Source of the DNA: NCEH01 sp043195095
GTDB taxonomy: Bacteria; Pseudomonadota; Alphaproteobacteria; Rhizobiales; Xanthobacteraceae
Assembly: GCF_043195095.1 (NCBI RefSeq)
Contig: NZ_JBAFWN010000003.1
Strand: one strand, 5' to 3'
Length of the DNA stretch: 64,000 nt
Shown here: positions 58,145 to 64,000 of the stretch, piece after piece
Numbering within the stretch: the first letter of the stretch is position 1
Layout: each line of letters begins with the position of its first letter
Made by a program: the position numbers and the translations under genes
Notes under the pieces: generated by a model
Told to the model about the DNA's origin: nothing
Seen by the model: only the letters and a program-made list of their open reading frames with translations
Databases searched by the model: none

Positions 58145-58459
58145 TCAGCGGGTGCAGGTGATGGCGACGACGGCGGGGCAGCTTTGCCCCGTGCACACGG
58201 CGCGCGGGGTCTGCTGGGTGCTGGCGATGGGCACGATGCCGCTGGCGTCGGCCACCTTGCCGTAATCGAGCGCGCGGGAATAATCGTGGGTACGGCACCA
58301 GGCGGTCGCCACCTGTTCGCCGCATCGTTCGCCGTTGGCGAGGCACATGTCGACGCCATACGCGTCGGAATTCTCGATCAGGAAGATTCGCGTCTCCGCC
58401 GACGCGGCGCTCGAAGCGAGCATGAGGGCGGCGGCGAGAAGCAAGGCGGGTTTCTGCAT
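58145..58459 (-). CDS. Small secreted protein, unrecognised
   Basis: 104 residues from the ATG at 58459. A clear signal peptide (LLLAAALMLASSAASAETRI) and a mature domain of about 82 residues with six cysteines (DMCLANGERCGEQ, AWCRTH, AVCTGQSCP, ITCTR). The motif ENSDAYGVDMCLANGERCG is followed by DYSRALDYGKV. No named family. A weak ribosome site. Convergent with creA across a repeat-bearing gap. Confidence 0.78.
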   Translation of the reverse strand: MQKPALLLAAALMLASSAASAETRIFLIENSDAYGVDMCLANGERCGEQVATAWCRTHDYSRALDYGKVADASGIVPIASTQQTPRAVCTGQSCPAVVAITCTR

Positions 58460-58873
58460 GGGCAGGTCGGAGACCTCTGAGGGACCCGAGGGCCTGGACA
58501 CGACCAGGCGCGGGGGCCGCAGGAATGACGCGCGGAAGCGATACGCGATACCGAAGCGGGATTGGCATAGCCGCGTCGCAGCATTTTGGTCAACCCTATC
58601 CCTGGGACACCAAATGGGGGGTGCGGCACCGCGAAGCGGCGCCGTTCAGCGAAATCGGCTTGACGCTTGCGTGATCGCCTCCCATTGTCCCGCGCCATGA
58701 ACGGCCAGATTTCAGCGCGTCCGCGCGCCCACCTGTCAATTATCTGCGGTTAGCCCGAACAGCTGGCCGCGGCCGTCCTATGCTGCACCCCTCTTGAGGA
58801 GTTTGGACGCCCCGGCCGGCACCGGAGCGGCGCTTGCGCGTCCTACAAAGGTCCAAAGGGGAGCACACGATCC
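58460..58873. other. Intergenic region before cysS
   Basis: About 414 bp between the small secreted protein gene (minus) and cysS (plus). It holds a candidate promoter at 58660-58688 and no gene I can support. No RNA fold is clear. Confidence 0.5.
58660..58688 (+). promoter_or_regulatory. Candidate sigma-70 type promoter for cysS
   Basis: TTGACG (58660-58665) and CATTGT (58683-58688) are separated by 17 bp. The -35 box is a good match and the -10 box is moderate. It would give a leader of about 180 nt before the cysS ATG. A chance match cannot be excluded. Confidence 0.35.
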
Positions 58874-60262
58874 ATGGAGCTGCGGCTCTACAATACCCTG
58901 ACCCGGTCGAAAGACCCGTTCCGGCCGATAGATCCCGCCAATGTGCGGATGTATGTGTGCGGCCCCACGGTCTACGACCATGCCCATATCGGCAATGCGC
59001 GGCCGGTGATCGTGTTCGACGTCCTGTTCCGCCTGCTGCGGCGCACCTACGGGGCGGAGCAGGTGACCTATGTCCGCAACATCACGGACGTGGACGACAA
59101 GATCAACGCGCGCGCCGCCGATCGCGGCATCTCCATCCGCGACCTGACGGAAGAGACCTACGACTGGTTTCGCAAGGATACGGCGGAGCTGGGCTGCCTG
59201 CGCCCCACCGTGGAGCCGCGCGCCACCGAGCATATCGCCGAGATGAAAATCCTCATCGAGCGGCTGGTGGCCTCCGGCCACGCTTATGTCGCGGAGGATC
59301 ACGTTTTGTTCAACGTGCCCGCCATGCCGGATTACGGTCGCCTGTCGCGCCGGCCGCTGGACGAGATGATCGCCGGCGCGCGCGTGGATGTGGCCCCATA
59401 CAAGCGCGACGCCATGGATTTCGTGCTGTGGAAGCCGAGCGCGGACGGCGTGCCGGGCTGGGATTCCCCCTGCGGCATCGCCGTGCCGGGGCGGCCGGGC
59501 TGGCACATCGAGTGCTCGGCCATGTCGTGGAAGCATCTCGGCGAGACCTTCGACATCCACGGGGGCGGCATCGATCTGGTGTTCCCGCACCATGAGAACG
59601 AGATCGCCCAGTCGCGCTGCGCCTTCGATAGCGGCGTGATGGCGCGGGTGTGGATGCACAACGGCTTCCTGATGCTGGAAGGCGAGAAAATGTCCAAGTC
59701 GCTGGGCAATTTCGTCACCATCCGCGAATTGCTGAACGACTGGCCGGGCGAAGTGCTGCGCCTCGCCATGCTCTCCACCCATTACCGCCAGCCCATCAAC
59801 TGGACCCGCCAAGGCATCGGCTTTGCCGCCAAGACCCTGGACAAATGGTATCGCATCGTCGGCGACGAGCCCGCGGACAGCGAGGGCGAAAATCCGTTCG
59901 AGGCGGAGATCGCCGAGCGGCTGGGGGATGACCTCAATTCCCCCTCCGCCATCAGCCATCTGCACCACCTCGCCTCGGTCGCGGAGGATGTGGACACCTC
60001 TTCCGCCCTGAAGCGGCGGTTCAAGGCGGCGGCCAATCTTATGGGCCTGTTGCAGGAAACCGAGAGCGAGTGGCGCGCCCGCCAAGCCCAGGACGCGGCG
60101 GTGGACGCGGACATGGTCGAGGGGCTGATCGCCGCCCGCAACGCCGCCCGCAAGGCCCGCGATTTCGCGGCGGCGGATCATATCCGCGAGCAATTGGCGG
60201 CCAAGGGTGTGGTGCTGATGGACAATAAGGATGGAACCACCTCGTGGGAGGTTGCACGGTGA
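58874..60262 (+). CDS. cysS: Cysteinyl-tRNA synthetase
   Basis: 462 residues. Class I signatures VYDHAHIGNARPVIVFDVLF (HIGH equivalent HIGN) and GEKMSKSLGNFVTI (KMSKS) are present. WHIECSAMSWKHLGETFDIH, GGGIDLVFPHHENEIAQSRC provide the zinc and cysteine-binding residues. It charges tRNA-Cys with cysteine. ATG at 58874 has GGGGAG upstream. The stop overlaps the start of the GNAT gene (TGATG), so they are co-translated. Confidence 0.98.
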   Translation: MELRLYNTLTRSKDPFRPIDPANVRMYVCGPTVYDHAHIGNARPVIVFDVLFRLLRRTYGAEQVTYVRNITDVDDKINARAADRGISIRDLTEETYDWFRKDTAELGCLRPTVEPRATEHIAEMKILIERLVASGHAYVAEDHVLFNVPAMPDYGRLSRRPLDEMIAGARVDVAPYKRDAMDFVLWKPSADGVPGWDSPCGIAVPGRPGWHIECSAMSWKHLGETFDIHGGGIDLVFPHHENEIAQSRCAFDSGVMARVWMHNGFLMLEGEKMSKSLGNFVTIRELLNDWPGEVLRLAMLSTHYRQPINWTRQGIGFAAKTLDKWYRIVGDEPADSEGENPFEAEIAERLGDDLNSPSAISHLHHLASVAEDVDTSSALKRRFKAAANLMGLLQETESEWRARQAQDAAVDADMVEGLIAARNAARKARDFAAADHIREQLAAKGVVLMDNKDGTTSWEVAR

Positions 60263-60792
60263 TGGCGAAGACCCCGCACTCCGCGTCCGATGGGGACTTG
60301 CCGCGTCCGGCGCTGCGTCCGCTCCTGCCCGCCGATACCGAAGCGCTGGTCGCGATCTTCCGCGCGTCGGTGGAGGAGCTGACCGGCGAGGATTACGACA
60401 CCGACCAGCAGGAAGCCTGGATCGGCGCGGCCGACGACGAGGCGGCCTTCGGCGCCCGTCTCGCGGCCGAGCTGACGCTGGTCGCCACCATGGGCGGAAC
60501 GCCGGTGGGCTTCATCGCGCTCAAGGGCGATGAGCTGATCGACATGCTCTATGTGCATCCCGGCGTCGCGGGAAAGGGCGTCGGCACGCTGCTGTGCGAG
60601 GCGGGCGAGACCATCGCCAAGGCGCGCGGCAAGGAAACCCTGACGGTGGACGCCAGCGACACCGCCCAGCGCTTCTTCGCCCGGCGCGGCTACGTGCCCC
60701 AGCGGCGCAACACGGTGCCGCTCGGCAATGCGTGGCTCGGCAACACCACCATGCAGAAGACCTTGCCGGAGCTGAAGGCCAAATCCTCCTGA
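60262..60792 (+). CDS. GNAT family N-acetyltransferase
   Basis: 176 residues from the ATG at 60262, which overlaps the cysS TGA by one base (GGGAGG lies ten bases upstream). The acetyl-CoA motif is MLYVHPGVAGKGVGTLLCEA with GxGxGT-type residues. TLTVDASDTAQRFFARRGYV completes the fold. Length is typical. The target is unknown; being coupled to cysS may link it to translation, but this is inference. Confidence 0.92.
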   Translation: MAKTPHSASDGDLPRPALRPLLPADTEALVAIFRASVEELTGEDYDTDQQEAWIGAADDEAAFGARLAAELTLVATMGGTPVGFIALKGDELIDMLYVHPGVAGKGVGTLLCEAGETIAKARGKETLTVDASDTAQRFFARRGYVPQRRNTVPLGNAWLGNTTMQKTLPELKAKSS

Positions 60793-60829
60793 CCCACGGG
60801 TCATGAGCGAGGCGGCTTGGCTTGCGCGC

Positions 60830-61438
60830 TCACATGCCCTGGATGGCCGTGCTCGCTGCGGCGTGGATTTCGGCTTCCTTCACCCCGGCGGCAGCGGCCT
60901 GGAGCATGGGTAGGATCTGCCCGGCATCCTCCGCCACCAGCAGGTTCACCGGCGCCGATCCGCGGATGAAGGCGTTCGCCCGCATATGGTCGAGCAGCGA
61001 CAGGAACGGGTCCCAGAAGCCCGCGATGTTCGCCACCAGGATGGGCTTTCGGTGCTGCCCGAGCTGGGCCCAGGTGAGCTGCTCCACCAGTTCCTCCAGC
61101 GTGCCGACCCCGCCCGGCAGGGCGACGAAGGCGTCCGCACGCTCGAACATCAGCTTCTTGCGCTCGTGCATGTCGGTGGTGACGACGAGTTCGCCGCCAT
61201 GGTCGAAGGCGCGTTCGCGGGAGATCAGGAATTGCGGGATGATGCCCGTCACCTCCCCGCCATTGCGCGCCACGGCGGTTGCGACTTCCCCCATCAGCCC
61301 GACGCCGCCGCCGCCATAGACGAGGCGCACCCCGTTGCGGGCGAGGATTTCACCCAACCGGCGCGCCTCCTCCACGAAGACCGGGTCAGAGCCCGGGGAG
61401 GAACCGCAATAGACGCACACGCTTTCGATACGTGCCAT
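60830..61438 (-). CDS. LOG family protein (TIGR00730; cytokinin riboside monophosphate phosphoribohydrolase type)
   Basis: 202 residues from the ATG at 61438. The N-terminus MARIESVCVYCGSSPGSDPV, the RLVYGGGGVGLMGEVATAVA strand and the hallmark ALPGGVGTLEELVEQLTWAQ match LOG. Members release free bases from nucleotide monophosphates, including cytokinin precursors. The role in bacteria is mostly unclear. It diverges from the arsR-type gene across 159 bp. Confidence 0.95.
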   Translation of the reverse strand: MARIESVCVYCGSSPGSDPVFVEEARRLGEILARNGVRLVYGGGGVGLMGEVATAVARNGGEVTGIIPQFLISRERAFDHGGELVVTTDMHERKKLMFERADAFVALPGGVGTLEELVEQLTWAQLGQHRKPILVANIAGFWDPFLSLLDHMRANAFIRGSAPVNLLVAEDAGQILPMLQAAAAGVKEAEIHAAASTAIQGM

Positions 61439-61574
61439 GGGGCCTGCTTTGATATGTCTGTTCACTGTCTGTCACATGGCCGACGTTACCCGCCGGCTCC
61501 TTCAAATTGATGATGCGCCACGACGAAATCGTGACGCGGGAGAAAACAACGTCTTCGCCTTGTTTTGGTTCGGA

Positions 61575-61601
61575 TCATCGTTTATCGCCGATAGCCGATG
61601 A
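61575..61601. promoter_or_regulatory. Near-perfect 27-bp palindrome over the arsR start codon
   Basis: The left arm TCATCGTTTATCG (61575-61587) and right arm CGATAGCCGATGA (61589-61601) match at 11 of 13 positions around a central C at 61588. The ATG of the arsR-type gene (61598-61600) lies in the right arm. ArsR/SmtB proteins bind imperfect palindromes of this length, so autoregulation is likely; the divergent LOG gene could also respond. Confidence 0.7.
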
Positions 61602-61942
61602 CTGATGCTTTCCCTTCCTCGGCCGAGTCGGAGGTGCTGGCGGCGCACTTGCGGGCGCTTGCCCATCCCGCGCGCCTCAAGGTGCTTGAAACCCTCGCGC
61701 GGCACGAGACCTGCGTGTGCGGGGAAATCGTCGCCGGTCTGCCCCTGGCGCAATCGACCGTGTCGCAACACATAAAGGTTCTCGCGGAAGCGGGCCTCAT
61801 CCGCGTGACGGTCGATGGTCCGCGCTCCTGCTATTGCATCGACCACGCGGCGCTGAGCGCCTTGCGCGGCCGTCTCGATGGCCTGTTCGCCGCGCTCGCC
61901 CCGGCGGGCGATGCCGCGCGAACGGCAGCGCCTCAAGATTAA
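61598..61942 (+). CDS. ArsR/SmtB family metal-sensing repressor
   Basis: 114 residues. The winged helix contains HLRALAHPARLKVLETLARH and LAQSTVSQHIKVLAEAGLIR. The inducer segment reads ETCVCGEIVAG, close to the ELCVCDL metal site of arsenic-sensing ArsR, with a further Cys pair in PRSCYCIDH. ArsR proteins repress until metal(loid) binding frees the DNA. The ATG lies inside a palindrome, and the ABC-exporter gene begins 10 nt after the stop, so the exporter is its likely target. Confidence 0.93.
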   Translation: MTDAFPSSAESEVLAAHLRALAHPARLKVLETLARHETCVCGEIVAGLPLAQSTVSQHIKVLAEAGLIRVTVDGPRSCYCIDHAALSALRGRLDGLFAALAPAGDAARTAAPQD

Positions 61943-61952
61943 GTAGGTTTTG

Positions 61953-63926
61953 ATGTCCGATTCTTCAACGTCCCGCGCCTCGCGGGAGACCGCACGCGGC
62001 GCCTTCAAGGCGGTCGCGGCCGCCGGCGGCGCGCTGACGAAAACCGTCGCTGCCCTCTGGCCCTATCTCTGGCCACAGGATCGCGCCGATCTCAAGGCGC
62101 GGGTGGTGGCGACCAGCGCGCTGATCGTGCTCGCCAAGCTCGCCACCATGGCGGTGCCCTTCTTCTTCAAATGGGCGACCGACGCGCTCACCTCGCGGCC
62201 GGACGGGCAGGGCGACATCGACATCGCCTGGTTTCTCGCCGCCCCGGTGCTGCTGACTTTGGCCTATGGCGGCGCGCGCCTGGTGATGGCCGGCATCACC
62301 CAATTGCGCGACGGCATCTTCGCCAAGGTGGCGCTGCATGCGGTGCGCAAATTGGCGCTGCAGACCTTCGAGCACATGCATGCGCTGTCCTTGCGCTTTC
62401 ACCTGGAGCGCAAGACCGGCGGGCTGACCCGCGTGCTGGAGCGGGCGCGCGAGGGCATCGAGACCATCGTGCGCATGCTGGTGCTCCAGCTCGCGCCCAC
62501 GGTTCTGGAAATGGTGCTGGTGCTGATCGTCCTCGCCTTCGCATTCGACTGGCGCTATGTCGCCGTCGTGGCGCTGACGGTGGCGCTCTACACTTGGTTC
62601 ACCTATGCCGCGAGCGAGTGGCGCATTCAGATCCGCCGCGACATGAACGAGAGCGACACCGAGGCCAACACCAAGGCGGTGGACAGCCTGCTCAATTACG
62701 AGACCGTGAAATATTTCGGCGCCGAGCGCTGGGAAACCCAGCGCTATGACCGTTCGGTCGCGCGCTATGAGAACGCCACCGTGCGCACCTTCACCTCGCT
62801 GGCGTGGCTGAACGCGGGGCAGGCGGCCATCTTCACCCTGGGGCTCACCTCCACCATGGTGCTGGCGGCGTTCGACGTGCGCTCGGGGCGGCAGAGCCTG
62901 GGCGGCTTCGTCATGGTCAATGCCATGATGATCCAGCTTTACCAGCCGCTGAACTTCCTCGGCATGATCTATCGCGAGATCAAGCAGGCCATCGTCGATA
63001 TCGAGGCCATGTTCGCCGTGCTCTCGCGCGATCCCGAAATCGAGGACAAGGAGAGCGCCGGCGCGCTTCAGGTGAACGGCGGCACGGTGCGCTTCGAGAA
63101 TGTGCGCTTCTCCTATGAGAGCGACCGCGAAATCCTGAAGGGCATTTCCTTCGAGGTGCCGGCGGGGCGCACGGTGGCCATCGTCGGGCCGTCCGGCGCC
63201 GGGAAGAGCACCATTTCGCGCCTCATGTTCCGCTTCTACGACGTGAAGAGCGGGCGCATCACCATCGACGGGCAGGACATTCGCGAGGTGACGCAGGAGA
63301 GCCTGCGCGCCGCGATCGGCATGGTGCCGCAGGATACCGTGCTGTTCAACGACACCATCGCCTACAACATCCGCTACGGCCGGCAGGACGCCTCCGAGGC
63401 CGAGGTGGAGGAAGCCGCGAAGCTGGCGCAGATCGACCCCTTCATCCGCGCCATGCCCAAGGGCTACAAGACCGAGGTGGGCGAGCGCGGGCTGAAGCTT
63501 TCCGGCGGCGAGAAGCAGCGTGTCGCCATCGCCCGCACCATCCTGAAGGCGCCGCCCATCCTGCTGCTGGACGAAGCCACTTCTGCCCTCGACAGCCATA
63601 CTGAAAAGGAAATCCAGAACGCGCTGGAGCGGGTGTCCGAGGGGCGCACGACGCTGGTGATCGCGCACCGCCTGTCTACCGTGATCGGCGCTGACGAAAT
63701 CCTGGTTCTGTCGCAGGGCACGGTGGCCGAGCGCGGCAGCCATGCCGAGCTTCTGGCCAAGGGCGGTCTTTATGCCGCGCTCTGGCGCCGCCAGCGCGAA
63801 GCGGACGACGCCCGCGAAAAGCTCGCCGCCGCCCAGGAAAGCGACGTGCCGGTGCTGGAAACCGAGGCTCCGCCGGCGGTGCGGCTGGTGGATCATCACG
63901 AGAACGAGGCGAGCTCGGCCGCCTGA
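61953..63926 (+). CDS. Atm1-type ABC exporter (ABCB7/HMT1-like)
   Basis: 657 residues from the ATG at 61953. An N-terminal membrane domain with about six helices (62010-63000, RVVATSALIVLAKLATMAVP near the start) precedes an ATPase domain with Walker A GPSGAGKST, signature LSGGEKQR, Walker B ILLLDEATSALD and the switch His in LVIAHRLSTV. The segment NETDTEANTKAVDSLLNYE-like (SDTEANTKAVDSLLNYETVK) and YFGAERWE are hallmarks of the Atm1/HMT family. Relatives export glutathione-linked metals or sulphur species for Fe-S cluster assembly, and one bacterial form (NaAtm1) handles heavy metals. Here it lies in an operon with an ArsR-type regulator. Confidence 0.95.
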   Translation: MSDSSTSRASRETARGAFKAVAAAGGALTKTVAALWPYLWPQDRADLKARVVATSALIVLAKLATMAVPFFFKWATDALTSRPDGQGDIDIAWFLAAPVLLTLAYGGARLVMAGITQLRDGIFAKVALHAVRKLALQTFEHMHALSLRFHLERKTGGLTRVLERAREGIETIVRMLVLQLAPTVLEMVLVLIVLAFAFDWRYVAVVALTVALYTWFTYAASEWRIQIRRDMNESDTEANTKAVDSLLNYETVKYFGAERWETQRYDRSVARYENATVRTFTSLAWLNAGQAAIFTLGLTSTMVLAAFDVRSGRQSLGGFVMVNAMMIQLYQPLNFLGMIYREIKQAIVDIEAMFAVLSRDPEIEDKESAGALQVNGGTVRFENVRFSYESDREILKGISFEVPAGRTVAIVGPSGAGKSTISRLMFRFYDVKSGRITIDGQDIREVTQESLRAAIGMVPQDTVLFNDTIAYNIRYGRQDASEAEVEEAAKLAQIDPFIRAMPKGYKTEVGERGLKLSGGEKQRVAIARTILKAPPILLLDEATSALDSHTEKEIQNALERVSEGRTTLVIAHRLSTVIGADEILVLSQGTVAERGSHAELLAKGGLYAALWRRQREADDAREKLAAAQESDVPVLETEAPPAVRLVDHHENEASSAA

Positions 63927-64000
63927 GGACGGCGGGCTGGCGCGCAGCGCCGCCTCGTCGAACAGCCGGTGGAGTGTTCGTTGGGGCGCCGGGCGTGCAC
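63927..64000. other. End of window after the ABC exporter
   Basis: 74 bp with no gene or terminator that I can support. Confidence 0.5.

Noticed and set aside
1..64000. CRISPR arrays, tRNA, rRNA, prophage and insertion sequences
   Set aside because: Read for on both strands; no repeat-spacer array, cloverleaf, rRNA core, integrase or transposase is visible.

Overview
The window is high-GC alphaproteobacterial chromosome. Several markers point to Hyphomicrobiales (Rhizobiales), most likely near Xanthobacteraceae: an FtcR-type flagellar regulator, the FlaF/FlbT pair, a MotE-like protein, a DUF6468 protein downstream of fliM, and DUF992 and DUF2865 secreted proteins. The family-level placement is inference, since no rRNA is present. 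I see no prophage, insertion sequence, CRISPR array, rRNA or tRNA.

Positions 1 to about 37.4 kb form one flagellar and chemotaxis locus. At the left edge a partial cheZ (minus) diverges from cheY, followed by ftcR and a methyl-accepting chemotaxis protein, each with its own terminator. A long minus-strand operon runs from 17023 down to 4929: motA, fliM, a DUF6468 gene, fliN, fliG, flhB, an unrecognised gene, flgB, flgC, fliE, flgG, flgA, flgI, a motE-like gene, flgH, fliL, fliP. It ends at a clear rho-independent terminator. Divergent from motA, a plus-strand series carries flgF, fliI, flgE, flgK, flgL, flaF, flbT, flgD, fliQ, flhA, fliR, a coiled-coil gene, a flgJ-type rod gene, a flgN-like gene and an unknown single-membrane-span gene. 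A second chemoreceptor and cheA-cheW-cheY-cheB-cheR follow, closed by a terminator. Many junctions are 4-nt ATGA or GTGA overlaps. The locus supplies five membrane export proteins plus the ATPase, rod, hook, junction and ring proteins, the switch and the MotA stator. FliF, FliH, MotB and flagellin are not in the window.

From 37.4 to 64 kb the content is general accessory and housekeeping genes: a sensor kinase with a single-domain response regulator, two glutathione S-transferase family proteins, rlmJ, a secreted RNase T2 coupled to a small cysteine-containing secreted protein, a type III PLP decarboxylase, a membrane protein paired with a ClpP-like exported protease, msrP, three tandem DUF992 genes, an aspartate aminotransferase, a diguanylate cyclase, a DUF2865 protein, a TakP-like TRAP solute-binding protein without membrane subunits, a CreA protein, cysS with a GNAT gene, a LOG-family hydrolase, and an arsR-Atm1-type ABC exporter pair. 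Two REP-like palindrome clusters lie in intergenic gaps here.

The observations I rate highest are the arsR-atm1 pair with a 27-bp palindrome over the arsR start codon, the RNase T2 and cysteine-protein couple, the membrane-protein and ClpP-like pair, the unrecognised gene between flhB and flgB, and the extended MotE-like protein. None of these proves a new system.
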